Assembly: GCA_023401925.1 (NCBI GenBank)
Contig: JAEXDA010000076.1
Coordinates: 1 to 14,119, forward strand
DNA: 14,119 nt
Reading direction: 5' to 3'
DNA from: Bacillota bacterium
GTDB taxonomy: Bacteria; Bacillota; UBA4882; UBA8346
Within the stretch, counting starts at the first letter, position 1; every line of letters begins with the position of its first letter. Shown piece after piece: positions 1-7,686 of this stretch. Made by a program: the position numbers and the translations under genes. Below the pieces are notes generated by a model that made no database searches, had not been told where the DNA came from, and saw only the letters and a list, made by a program, of their open reading frames with translations.

Positions 1-93
1 AAGGAGATACGCCGCTCATAGTCATGGCGGCCGAAGCGGAGAGTGAAGAGATGATGGAGGCGCTTCTCGAAGCGGGCGCTGATGTGAATGCCA
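1..93. repeat. Terminal direct repeat, left copy
   Basis: Bases 1-93 are identical to 14027-14119. Both copies lie in the same reading frame of an ankyrin gene. The match ends exactly at the window ends, as expected for a circular or tandem path in an assembly, or for a repeat that terminated the contig. Confidence 0.95.
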
Positions 94-182
94 GGAATAA
101 CTATGGTCAGTCCGCTTATGATATTGCCGAATCAAGAGAAGAGACCCATAAATTGAAGTTGTTGAAGCGATATAGTCGATAG
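1..182 (+). CDS. Ankyrin-repeat protein, 3' part (5' part at 13738-14119)
   Basis: The open frame enters from the window edge (first full codon at base 3) and stops at TAG 180-182. It encodes the tail of an ankyrin repeat (GDTPLIVMAA, then LLEAGADVNARN, then YGQSAYDIAES) and a short basic end. Ankyrin repeats are protein-binding helical pairs and occur as immunity proteins in polymorphic toxin loci. The first 93 bases are identical to the last 93 of the window, where the same frame carries the N-terminal part of such a gene. Joined, the two pieces give one ankyrin protein of about 156 codons. It is visibly more GC-rich than its neighbours. Assigning an immunity role rests on context only. Confidence 0.8.
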   Translation, partial: GDTPLIVMAAEAESEEMMEALLEAGADVNARNNYGQSAYDIAESREETHKLKLLKRYSR

Positions 183-224
183 TGGGGAGAGAAGTCTAGT
201 TAACGCTATTTTTGGAGGAATTTG

Positions 225-725
225 ATGGTAAAGATCGACGACCTAATTAATGAATTAAGTAAAATATCCCCAATGCCGGACGATAATACGCTTACACCTG
301 AGGCACTTGAGGGTTATGAAGCGATTGTAAGTGAACTGGCATTATTAAAAGACCCAAAGTGTATCCTGCCGTTGATCAAATCCTTCGGGTACGGCGAAGC
401 ATGGGGGTTATATTGGACTACGTTGCATCTGCTTGAAGAATTTGCAGTGGAACAAGTTGATCCGTTACTTATTGAGAGTCTTTCTACTGAAGGAAAAGGG
501 ACCAGGATGTGGGCCGCCTATATGCTGGGTCGAAGCAGAAATATTCAAGCGGTTGATGGGTTGATCGACCTTTTGAAAGACCCCGATGAATTGGTTAGAT
601 ATAATGCTGCCACGGCATTGGGCAAGATCGGCGATAGTAAAGCCAGACCCTATTTGGAAGCAATCAAAAACGATACCTCAACCGAAGTTCGAAACGTAGT
701 TGAAGGGGCACTCGGTATGATATAA
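225..725 (+). CDS. HEAT-repeat protein (PBS-lyase-type), probable immunity protein
   Basis: A 166-residue all-helical protein. The C-terminal half has classic HEAT/PBS-lyase-type repeats: a segment around residues 92-125 (RMWAAYMLGRSRNIQAVDGL), then LLKDPDELVRYNAATALGKI and a partial last repeat ending in EVRNVVEGALG. The region around residues 43-73 looks like a divergent earlier repeat. There is no signal peptide, so it is cytosolic. HEAT repeats are protein-binding scaffolds, and short ones act as immunity proteins in polymorphic toxin loci. GGAGG at 214-218 sits 6 nt before ATG 225; the in-frame TTG at 222 is too close to it, so ATG 225 was chosen. It lies 42 bp after the ankyrin stop, in the same direction, and could share its transcript. 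The fold is clear; the immunity role is inferred from context. Confidence 0.8.
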   Translation: MVKIDDLINELSKISPMPDDNTLTPEALEGYEAIVSELALLKDPKCILPLIKSFGYGEAWGLYWTTLHLLEEFAVEQVDPLLIESLSTEGKGTRMWAAYMLGRSRNIQAVDGLIDLLKDPDELVRYNAATALGKIGDSKARPYLEAIKNDTSTEVRNVVEGALGMI

Positions 726-734
726 CAATAGCCT

Positions 735-925
735 GCATTGAAACTATCTAGAATATTCCGGATTTTAGATGGAGAATTACCTGAAGCATTTATAGCGATT
801 GGAGATGCTACGGGGGAAATGGAGTTTGTATAGTATAAACGGAAAATACTACGGGAAAATGTATTCTTTGAATTCATGATATGGTGTCGGATGAAGAATT
901 AAGTAATGTGATTTCAAAAAATTGA
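735..925 (+). pseudogene. Decayed SUKH (SMI1/KNR4) gene remnant
   Basis: No single frame is open, but three frames read in order give a recognisable SUKH core. The first is GELPEAFIAIGDATGEMEFV (from about 768), the second is YSINGKYYGKMY after a shift near 830, and the third is HDMVSDEELSNVISKN from CAT 875 to TGA 923-925. 'FIAIGDATGE' and a following 'Y..NGKYYGKMY' are typical of the middle of SUKH immunity proteins. At least two frameshifts and loss of the 5' part make it non-functional. The remnant stop overlaps the ribosome-binding site of the next gene, so the downstream gene has kept the junction. Family assignment is by eye. Confidence 0.6.
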
Positions 926-935
926 GGAGAATGAA

Positions 936-1727
936 ATGAAAAAACTATGGTTGGTTTTATTGTTTGGCATTATTTTGATTCCTGCTATTTTTGCAGAGAG
1001 TAGCTTTAATGATTACCATCCAATTGTAATTGATGGTGATCTTTTAGGAGGAACCCAAAATCATTTTTGGCTTGCTTCATCTGATATATCTCAAAATATC
1101 AAAGGTGGAGAAAAATATAAACTTTATTCATTTGATAAATTTTTAGGGGTTGGAATTGGAAGTCAAACAATACATTCAGAGCCATTCGATTTTAAAATGA
1201 TTGATATTAAAGATATACCCAAAGAAACACGTATCGCTATTTCTGGAAATTGGGATGCATTACCAAGAGTACCTAAAGTACAAAGTAACAAGCTTGATGT
1301 TTACAAAAATATTATTAAAGATATTTTGAAACAAAATGGCTTAGAAAATGTACCGATATGCATCCAACAGAATTATCGAATTGATCTTGATGGGGATGGC
1401 ACGAAAGAAGTATTAATAAAAGCGGAATATATTAAGAAAATCGCTCCAACATGTGATAAAGGCACCTATTCCTTGATTTTGTTTCGAAAAATAATTAACG
1501 GACAAGTTAAAAATATATTATTCGTAAAGGATATATTTACCAAGGATATCGATGATGGACAAAGGATGACGACCTCAAATTCGATTTATAGTATAACCGA
1601 TGTGAATGGAGATGGAATCTTAGAAATCGTGCTCAGTTATAAATATTATGAAGGTTATTTATTCAATTTATATGAGATAAAGAATAACCAATTTAAAATT
1701 GTACTATCTGGTGGACAAGGGGCTTAA
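936..1727 (+). CDS. Exported protein with two DxDGDG calcium-loop-like motifs
   Basis: A 263-residue protein with a clear signal peptide: MKK, a hydrophobic core, and a probable cleavage after AIFA at residue 20. No lipobox cysteine is present, so it is likely released or wall-associated rather than a lipoprotein. Two aspartate-rich loops are visible, DLDGDGTKE (about 150-158) and DVNGDGILE (about 222-230), each followed by a beta-strand-like stretch. Such pairs are found in FG-GAP/VCBS-like or EF-hand-like calcium-binding repeats. I do not recognise a named family. ATG 936 has GGAG at 926-929, 6 nt away. The gene is visibly more AT-rich than most of the window, which suggests separate acquisition. 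It is followed closely by another exported protein gene. Confidence 0.8.
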   Translation: MKKLWLVLLFGIILIPAIFAESSFNDYHPIVIDGDLLGGTQNHFWLASSDISQNIKGGEKYKLYSFDKFLGVGIGSQTIHSEPFDFKMIDIKDIPKETRIAISGNWDALPRVPKVQSNKLDVYKNIIKDILKQNGLENVPICIQQNYRIDLDGDGTKEVLIKAEYIKKIAPTCDKGTYSLILFRKIINGQVKNILFVKDIFTKDIDDGQRMTTSNSIYSITDVNGDGILEIVLSYKYYEGYLFNLYEIKNNQFKIVLSGGQGA

Positions 1728-1760
1728 TGTAAACATACTTGCAAACGGAGCGTGAATGAT

Positions 1761-2324
1761 TTGCGTCGCAAACTACTTTTATTTCTTCTATTTCTTTTTG
1801 TAATTAACTGCTCTTATTGGTCATTTGCAGAAATCTTGCATATGAACCATGTCATTGTTCCCGGGAAATCATTAGGAAATACCAAAATTGGTGAAAGCAA
1901 AGCAGAAGTTTTAAAAAGACTGGGCAAACCGTCTGAAATTGCTGAAGATTATTTTCGCTATCATTCAAAAGATAAAAAGCAATATGTAGAAATACATTTT
2001 AATAAAGGCAAGGTAGAAGAGATCAAATTTTCATCTTCCAGCTTTGGAACTATTGAAGGAATCAATATTAATAACTTTAGTGAAGCAAAATTTAATGATC
2101 AATTTGATAAATGGAAATTTCAATGGAGGTATCTCCAATTAAGATATACTTTAAAAACCGGGGGATTAACATTTTATGCTATGAATGTAGATGTGCCGAG
2201 TGATAACGAAGAATATTCAAGTTATTATATCGGGATAGTTCATAGTGGAAAGAATCCAAAGTATGAACCAATTTCAGGCGGCAATTGGAAAAGATGGGAT
2301 GGAAATCCAGAAAAATTATATTAA
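1761..2324 (+). CDS. Exported protein with BamE/SmpA-like repeat
   Basis: About 187 residues starting with a basic n-region (RRK) and a leucine/phenylalanine-rich core, with probable cleavage after WSFA. VINC inside the core is not a good lipobox because asparagine precedes the cysteine. The segment GKSLGNTKIGESKAEVLKRLGKP, read in two halves (GKSLGNTKIGES / KAEVLKRLGKP), matches the BamE/SmpA/OmlA-like pattern 'G..IG.s..evl..lG.P', followed by beta strands YVEIHFNKGKVEEIKF. Start choice: GGAG at 1747-1750 is only 1 nt from GTG 1752 but 10 nt from in-frame TTG 1761, so TTG 1761 is preferred; GTG 1752 would add three residues. The gene ends in TAA TGA TAG, three different stops in tandem. It lies 33 bp after the preceding exported protein, so the two probably form an operon. 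Function unknown. Confidence 0.7.
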   Translation: MRRKLLLFLLFLFVINCSYWSFAEILHMNHVIVPGKSLGNTKIGESKAEVLKRLGKPSEIAEDYFRYHSKDKKQYVEIHFNKGKVEEIKFSSSSFGTIEGININNFSEAKFNDQFDKWKFQWRYLQLRYTLKTGGLTFYAMNVDVPSDNEEYSSYYIGIVHSGKNPKYEPISGGNWKRWDGNPEKLY

Positions 2325-2329
2325 TGATA

Positions 2330-2451
2330 GACCATCCGTGGCCAGGAGTATGTGACGATGATGGCAAGTCGGGATTGTATATCATGATGATTTAGTAGTC
2401 GTTGACAAAACGGGAGGCATATTAGAGCATGAGCATGTTAGAACTACATAA
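2330..2451 (+). pseudogene. Remnant of an immunity-like or conserved protein C-terminus
   Basis: Two overlapping frames read like one conserved protein tail broken by a single shift near 2384: DHPWPGVCDDDGKSGLYI from GAC 2330, then HDDLVVVDKTGGILEHEHV ending at TAA 2449-2451. There is no start codon and no upstream body, so only a C-terminal scrap survives. It overlaps the start of the broken YwqG gene. I cannot name the family; the 'vGivyHDDLvvvDk.G' texture is protein-like rather than random. Moderate-to-low confidence. Confidence 0.4.
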
Positions 2452-3308
2452 AGATTTAGAACCGTTCCGGAGTGTCTTTGAAAAATCCATCATTTCTTAC
2501 AATCGAATCATACCGACTTATCAATCAGAAACGGCTTTGTGCGCCAGTAAATTCGGAGGAATACCCTACTTACCGGAGGGAATGGAGTACCCCAAAAATA
2601 ATAAAGGCCAACCATTGTAACTTTTGGCGCAGCTCAATTTTGAGGAAATGCCCAGACTCGAGTTTTTCCCCGAAAAAGGAATCCTGCAATTCTATATTTT
2701 AAACAGCTGGGCGGAAAATTATGGCCAGGATTACGATGGACCAATCAGAATCATTTCAGGGTATTGTATCATCCGGAAATCGATAAATCGGTTACTGGAA
2801 AAATAGCTTTGATTGATCCGGAAGATAATGAATTTCCGATCGCAGAATATCCTTTGGCATTATCATTTCAACAAAACAACGAGCCTGTAGCCATGACTGA
2901 CCAATAAGTTGGACCCAATTTTTTCCGGAATATAACAGTTATTTTCAAGATTATCAGGATGCAAAGGGGACTGAGGATGAAGAATATTTTACCAAGTCAT
3001 TTTGGAGCGAAGGTTACTTGATGACGAGATATCGTTTTTTTAAGCAATTTAAGAATGAGGCAATCGCAGATTGGTATCGCCGGGAAACCCAAAAACACAT
3101 CACCCATAAAATCGGCGGATATGCTCATTTTCTACAGGATGACCGGCGCGGGTTTCCCAATCATGATTTTGATATGCAATTATTGCAAATCGTAAGCGAA
3201 GCCAATATTTCATGGGGCGACGGCGGAGTGACGCATTTCTTTATCAGAAAGGAAGATCTGGTCAAGAAGGATTTTGCGAGGGTTTTTTATTGTTGGGATT
3301 GCGGTTGA
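2429..3308 (+). pseudogene. Broken YwqG-family (DUF1963) gene
   Basis: Reading across frames reconstructs a near full-length DUF1963/YwqG protein. Frame one starts at ATG 2429 (GGGAGG at 2412-2417) and gives SKFGGIPYLPEGMEYPKNNKG, read as SKFGGIPYLPEG / MEYPKNNKG, then stops at TAA 2618-2620. The same frame continues with LLAQLNFEEMP and PEKGILQFYIL. A shift near 2738-2742 leads to TNQNHFRVLYHPEID and KIALIDPED. A second shift near 2890-2915 leads to FFPEYNSYFQDYQD, HKIGGYAHFLQDD, LLQIVSEANISWGDGGV and FFIRKEDL, ending at TGA 3306-3308. These blocks and their order (GG.PYLP, LAQ.N..E.P, LQF.I, F.VLY, HKIGGY, WGD.GV..FFI) are the family signature. One nonsense and two frameshifts make it a pseudogene. 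YwqG-like proteins are common beside SUKH genes in immunity arrays. Confidence 0.85.
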
Positions 3309-3322
3309 TCCGAATATGGACA

Positions 3323-3383
3323 AAGCAGATTTTGCTTGGAAAGTATGGCGGGGTGTTCCTGCCTATCTCTTAACAATCTGCTT
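3323..3383. repeat. 9-bp perfect inverted repeat
   Basis: AAGCAGATT (3323-3331) is the exact reverse complement of AATCTGCTT (3375-3383). The 43-nt loop contains a smaller GC-rich hairpin (GGCGGG / CCTGCC). It lies just after the broken YwqG gene and before the terminator. It could be a structured mRNA 3' end or the scar of a small mobile element. Confidence 0.5.
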
Positions 3384-3412
3384 CCTTGAAGGGCTTTGAG
3401 CCATAATTAGCC

Positions 3413-3453
3413 AGGTCTTAATAGGGATATGTTCTCTGTTCAGACCTTTTTTT
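3413..3453 (+). terminator. Rho-independent terminator
   Basis: AGGTCT (3413-3418) pairs with AGACCT (3442-3447). After one T/C mismatch the stem continues AATAGGG with CTCTGTT (7 pairs, two of them G-T), closing a 7-nt loop (ATATGTT). It is followed at once by a run of seven T (3447-3453). This is the form of an intrinsic terminator on the + strand. It closes the unit that ends with the YwqG pseudogene. Confidence 0.8.
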
Positions 3454-3539
3454 GTCCCGTCCGGGTAGGAAAACGACAGGCTTCCTTGTCACAAGAACCG
3501 GTCCTTCAATCGTGATGTATTCTTCCATGTAGAGTGGGC

Positions 3540-3566
3540 TTAAGGGGTGAAATAAATCACCCTTAA
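3540..3566. repeat. Compact hairpin, possible regulatory element
   Basis: TTAAGGGGTGA (3540-3550) pairs with TCACCCTTAA (3557-3566), a 10-bp stem with one bulged G around the loop AATAAA. No T-run follows on the + strand, so it is not an obvious terminator in that direction. It sits about 100 bp before the start of the large exported-protein gene, where it could be a leader hairpin or operator-like palindrome. Confidence 0.5.
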
Positions 3567-3667
3567 ACCGGAATAAATGTCGTAGGACTCCAAGAAAAAA
3601 ATCGCGAATAATTGTTAATGTGGGTATTACTGAAATCCCATTCATTCTGAGAAAGAAGGTTCTTTTG

Positions 3668-5527
3668 ATGAAAAGATTCTGTTTTCCGGTGATGATTTTT
3701 TTGATTATGTTCTGTTCGCTTGCCGTTTACGGCGCTGACAACACAACCATCACCGACATCAATCATTGGGATCATCCCGTCAAAGCTATTTTTACAGGTT
3801 ACGGCATCCGCCTGACCAAAGTGGAACTGATCAACAATAAGACCTATCCTATATTTTACTGCAATTTTCCTGGTTCTTCCGGGTTGCAAGAAAAAGAAAC
3901 CTTTGAAAAAATGGTAAAGGATACTCTAAAAGCAAATGGTTATTGGAGCTATAAATTGGTATGCAACCTGTTTGAAGTTGAGGTCAAAGGAAATCCCAAA
4001 GATAAGCAGTATATCGAGGTTTCTTATCAAAATATCGACAAGTATTTCAAGCAATTCGCGAAGGCGGACAATCTAAAAATTAATTATGAACAAGCAAAGA
4101 GAATCATGATCAAACAATTTGGACCGGAAGCTCACAAAACCGGGTTAATCGAAGAAGGACATTATGAGGTTACCATAGTTAATTTTATCGACAGTATCGT
4201 TGAATATAATAATAAGTATTATTATTCCGTCCATAGCCTTGAATCCCATTATGACCATTCCGCCACATTAGGGTGGGCCTTGATTGATGCTGATGATGGC
4301 GGTGTATATTATGATCACCAAGAGGGTGTGGCTGTCCCGGCGGACAAAATCCGGAAACCCATTGAGATGATTGGGCTTGATGACGGTACTACTTACAAAA
4401 TGCTTAGTTCATCATTATCTTCCCCCGTAAACTATTTGTGGCAATACCACAAAAAAAATAAGGAATTACAAAAAGTCGATTTAAACACATTAAAAATCGT
4501 AAGGAGCATCAAACTTTCAGAGACCTTCATTCAAGGCGATATCCTCTCCTTTACCGAATTTAACGATCAAGAGAAAAATGCCTCCCCAAGCACATTGGTA
4601 GTGGCGGCCAGGGAAAAAGGCAAATATGCCATTTATAAATCAATGACCGAAAACGACCGGTTCCGGTGGTGTTTGGACCCCACGAAAAAGCCGGCTTTCA
4701 AAGAATTGCAGGAAGTGTTGTATTTCAAACGGGATAATGTTTACATCCTATCAATGAACGGTGGAGATATCCAAATCGAGTTTTCAAATAATTCTCAGGA
4801 TGGGTGGAGTGATTTATCAAAGCCCGGGTACGGAGCAGCAGAAGAAAGCGAACCGTTGACCGCTGAAAGTTTATATAAAAATTTTTACATCGGAGAAGTT
4901 TTGAGTTCGGGTTATATCTATATTGAGCCGTTTGCGGTTGACAGAAAACCCGGTAATAAACCCATTGTATTTTCCGGTTATCCAAAACAGATCAAGTTCT
5001 ATCCCTTCGAGGGCGATCCACAAGCAAAGTTTTATGAAGCTTCCTTTGATTCCGTTTTTAAAACTAACGTTCCAAGTATTGAGGAAGAAAGCCGATATTT
5101 TTTGGAGGAACTTTCCCAACTGCAGCAATTTGGGCTGCGTTACAAGACGAAGTCGCCGCCTCAAGAAACCAAAATGGGAATTACCTTTTTTGGCACCGAG
5201 CTTTCCAAAATTGACTATCAAGTGAATGGTGAAAAAAGACCCTATTCGAATTTGGAGTATCAAAGAATACGAAGTGAATTACTGAAAGATCCGGATGCGG
5301 TTAAAGTAAAGGTTGGCACGACTCAAAAAGTGAACATGGATGATACGATGGTTGCGGCGGAACAGATTTTAGTAGGCTATTTCAGTGATCGGCGATTTTC
5401 AATGCGGCTTTCATTATATTTCACCCACACCTCCAAGTATGCCGCAAAAGTTTACGTCCTGGATATTTTGAAAGATAATCAGGTAATAAAAACCTATGAG
5501 AAGCATAATTGGGATGGGCCTTATTAA
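3668..5527 (+). CDS. Large exported protein with PepSY-like segment, function unknown
   Basis: A 619-residue protein. The frame is open further upstream, but ATG 3668 is chosen because AGAAGG at 3654-3659 is 8 nt away and the product then starts with a clean signal peptide (MKRFCFPVMIFLIMF..., probable cleavage after VYGA, residue 23). Residues about 139-215 resemble a PepSY-like fold: YEQAKRIMIKQFG, then VEYNNKYYYSV, then LGWALIDADDGGVYY, which matches the usual 'w.vDa.tG.v' end. The middle (about 240-420) is rich in beta strands of the type 'LWQYHKKNKELQKVDLNT' and may be propeller-like. The C-terminus (about 480-619) has no recognisable domain. It follows a terminator and ends 38 bp before the next gene, whose start it may couple to. 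Extracellular or envelope location is clear; function is not. Confidence 0.8.
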   Translation: MKRFCFPVMIFLIMFCSLAVYGADNTTITDINHWDHPVKAIFTGYGIRLTKVELINNKTYPIFYCNFPGSSGLQEKETFEKMVKDTLKANGYWSYKLVCNLFEVEVKGNPKDKQYIEVSYQNIDKYFKQFAKADNLKINYEQAKRIMIKQFGPEAHKTGLIEEGHYEVTIVNFIDSIVEYNNKYYYSVHSLESHYDHSATLGWALIDADDGGVYYDHQEGVAVPADKIRKPIEMIGLDDGTTYKMLSSSLSSPVNYLWQYHKKNKELQKVDLNTLKIVRSIKLSETFIQGDILSFTEFNDQEKNASPSTLVVAAREKGKYAIYKSMTENDRFRWCLDPTKKPAFKELQEVLYFKRDNVYILSMNGGDIQIEFSNNSQDGWSDLSKPGYGAAEESEPLTAESLYKNFYIGEVLSSGYIYIEPFAVDRKPGNKPIVFSGYPKQIKFYPFEGDPQAKFYEASFDSVFKTNVPSIEEESRYFLEELSQLQQFGLRYKTKSPPQETKMGITFFGTELSKIDYQVNGEKRPYSNLEYQRIRSELLKDPDAVKVKVGTTQKVNMDDTMVAAEQILVGYFSDRRFSMRLSLYFTHTSKYAAKVYVLDILKDNQVIKTYEKHNWDGPY

Positions 5528-5565
5528 GCCCATCATTCAATTCATCGGGGAAAAGGACGGTAAAA

Positions 5566-6929
5566 ATGCAACATTCCATCGAAATGGCACGGAAGTTAAA
5601 GGGTTTTCTAGAAACCATTCGGAAGCGGAAGGATTTACATTTTACTTATAGCGAGATTGGACCCGCGGTCAGCCCAAAAAGTCTTAACCGGGTGAAAGAC
5701 TCCTTACCCCAGTCCCTGCTGGACTTTTATTCAGTCATGAACGGTTGTGACATTTTTGCTACATTTATCAATAACCGAAACCTTTCACTGGGCCTTCGGA
5801 TACCCCCAATTGAAAGAATCGGAGAGTTCAGGGTTCCTCCACAAGATGAATATAATTTCCCGGCGGGACTTCGGTTTATGCCGCTTGAGTGGATTGAACC
5901 GGAGTATGCTTTTTATTACCTGCTTGCTGAGGGTGGTAATATTTCAAGCGCCCAAATCGTAGTGGCCCGTCCTGCGGAAGAGTCCGAGTATATCCCGGTT
6001 GCGGCGACCATGGACGAATTCATCGAAAAAGCGATGAAGGCTTATTTAGCCACTGGTTGGGCCGATCAATATTTTAGCGGCGGGCAAGCGGATAAAATTC
6101 AAGAGATTAAGAAATTGCTTGAAGCACCTGAAAAAGAGGTTCAAATCCTTGAACCCGGGACGAGAGTAAAAATATTTAAAAACAAGGAACGGGGTAGTGT
6201 GATTCGGCATGTTAAAATCGAAGGCGCCCATCGGCATTACGGAAAGGAGTTTGTCTTGGTCGACTTTGATCTAGCCGGAAAATATTGGGTGAGCTATGGG
6301 GAGACTAAAAAAATATCCGGCAAAAAAGATGCCTATGAAACAGCCATCGCCAATCCGGACCCATTTATCAGCAGAATGCTCGACAGCGAAGGGGAGGAAT
6401 CAGCCAGGACTTTTTTCAGAATCGGTTCGGATTATCAACCCTATTATAAGGCTTTTGAAGAAGCCGAAGGCCTCCATATTCCGGATCACAGCTACCGTTA
6501 CGCCGCAATTTTTGGTAAATTGCCCTTGGACGACGCTATCTATAGGATGGTTTGTCTGTTCGAGAAATGGACTGCGGCGGCAATCGGGCGGGTAAAAACT
6601 CCCCTGGCCTTTGAACCCGATGGGACGGAATTTGAAAAGGAAGAGAATGCCCGACCTTTTAATTTCTACGCTGTTCTGTTTACCTTGGCCGGGTGCCTTG
6701 CGCTGTTCTCCAGGAGCGGCTCGAAAAGAGTTTTGAGAAATTGATGCAGTCTCCGGATTTCCCCACCAACGGGGGGTATCCAACCCCTTTTAAGGAAACA
6801 ATGGAGTCATTTTTTCAATTGTTCCGGGCATCACGGATTGATGAGGGGGTTTTCGGTTTTCCCAACGAACGAAGTGAGTGGCTTGACGAATTGGGGCTCG
6901 ACGGACCTTTTGCATTCAGAGGATTTTAG
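5566..6929 (+). pseudogene. SUKH (SMI1/KNR4) multidomain protein split by a frameshift
   Basis: From ATG 5566 (AAAAGGA 5551-5557, 8 nt away) a frame of 392 codons runs to TGA 6742-6744. Residues about 30-165 are a SUKH domain (LNRVKDSLPQSLLDFYSVMN, then FMPLEWIEPEYAFYYLL). Residues about 195-250 look like an SH3/KOW-type barrel (PGTRVKIFKNKERGSVIRHV, LVDFDLAGKYWVSY), followed by a helical region. Near 6690 the coding texture passes to another frame (VPCAVLQERLEKSFEKLMQ, then PDFPTN, FKETMESFFQLF, DELGLDGPFAFRGF) that ends at TAG 6927-6929. A one-base loss around 6688-6693 explains it. The ancestral protein was about 454 residues. The truncated form retains the whole SUKH domain and might still work. 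SUKH proteins bind and neutralise toxin domains. Confidence 0.75.
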
Positions 6930-6961
6930 ACGGTTTTATTCCATGGTTGATAATCGTTGTT

Positions 6962-6978
6962 ATAAGGTCTAACTATTT
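6962..6978. repeat. 17-bp direct repeat, copy 1
   Basis: ATAAGGTCTAACTATTT, identical to 8392-8408. This copy ends 44 bases before the SUKH start at 7023. The two copies bracket a two-gene module. Confidence 0.85.
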
Positions 6979-7022
6979 AAACATTATATTCAATTAATGC
7001 AAAAGGCAAGGAATAAGATGTT

Positions 7023-7598
7023 ATGCTAATATCAAAATTTGATACAACAGATATAGAAAATCATATCGTGGAATTTGAAGCAAAGTACAGCTTTAGGTTC
7101 CCTGAACAATTCCGGGATTTTTTATTCAAATGTAACGGCGGCGATACGCCTAAAACAAAATTTAATATCAATAAGGTTTCTTCGGATATTCGGGGCTTAT
7201 ACGGGTTGGGAAAAGCGGAAAAGAATTTGAATTATGCAATTTTTGACAGCATGAAAGAAATAGAGGATTTTTTAGCGGACAAGGTGATTCCCATCGGTCC
7301 GAATGTCTTTGGTGACTATATTGTCATAGGTACTGATGGAGAACGGACGGGAAAAATATATTTTCTATATCACGATAGACCGAAAAAGTATATTGAGCTT
7401 GCGGGAGATTTTCAGTCTTTTGTAAGTAAGTGTAAAAGCGAAAAAATTAGTGAAGCAGCAACACGTTCCATAGAAGGACGAGAGGCCATCTTAATTACAA
7501 AAGGCAGCGGGCATGTAATTACTGATTCTTTAAGAGCAAGCTGGCAAGCTGAAATAGATAAATACAGCAGGATTCATCAAGAAGAATTGGTATTGTAA
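7023..7598 (+). CDS. SUKH (SMI1/KNR4) immunity-type protein
   Basis: A 191-residue cytosolic protein. Residues 1-136 show the SUKH order: an N-terminal helix with FEAKYSFRFPEQFRDFLFKC, then NGGDTP ('cNGG' is a SUKH hallmark), GLYGLGKAEKN, then VIPIGPNVFGDYIVIGTDG, and a helix ending FQSFVSKC. The strand 'ipIg.n.fGdyi.i' is the family core. Residues about 137-191 are an extension with no recognisable domain (AILITKGSGHVITDSLRASW). ATG 7023 has AAGGA at 7008-7012, 10 nt away; the nearer ATG at 7018 stops after three codons. SUKH proteins neutralise diverse toxin domains by direct binding. The gene starts 44 bases after a 17-bp repeat and is followed 88 bp later by a DUF4375-type gene, with which it probably forms a module. 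Confidence 0.85.
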   Translation: MLISKFDTTDIENHIVEFEAKYSFRFPEQFRDFLFKCNGGDTPKTKFNINKVSSDIRGLYGLGKAEKNLNYAIFDSMKEIEDFLADKVIPIGPNVFGDYIVIGTDGERTGKIYFLYHDRPKKYIELAGDFQSFVSKCKSEKISEAATRSIEGREAILITKGSGHVITDSLRASWQAEIDKYSRIHQEELVL

Positions 7599-7686
7599 CA
7601 TACCCGATAACTGATGCGTAATGGATGTACTCAAGTCAAATCAAGCTGGATATCCTTAAGGCAAAACCCAAAGGAGTCGGTTTTCA

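Larger units (their letters stand above)
3309..3667. other. Non-coding interval with several hairpins
   Basis: No convincing gene on either strand. It holds, in order, a 9-bp inverted repeat (3323-3383), a strong terminator (3413-3453) and a compact hairpin (3540-3566), then the ribosome-binding site AGAAGG (3654-3659) of the next gene. A 75-codon minus-strand frame at 3418-3645 runs through both the terminator and the hairpin and has no recognisable domain. The interval separates two transcription units. Confidence 0.6.

Noticed and set aside
1752..1815. VINC in the 1761 protein as a lipoprotein lipobox
   Set aside because: Asparagine just before the cysteine does not fit a lipobox, and a normal cleavage site (SFA) follows a few residues later.
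2402..2426. TTGACA at 2402-2407 as a promoter
   Set aside because: The best -10-like box is only about 12 bases downstream, and the hexamer lies within codons of a protein remnant.
3418..3645. 75-codon minus-strand frame
   Set aside because: It runs through a strong + strand terminator and a hairpin, has no recognisable domain, and no supporting neighbour on the minus strand.
4871..5263. 130-codon minus-strand frame and other long frames inside the 3668-5527 gene
   Set aside because: They are opposite-frame shadows of a gene with a ribosome-binding site, signal peptide and protein-like composition.
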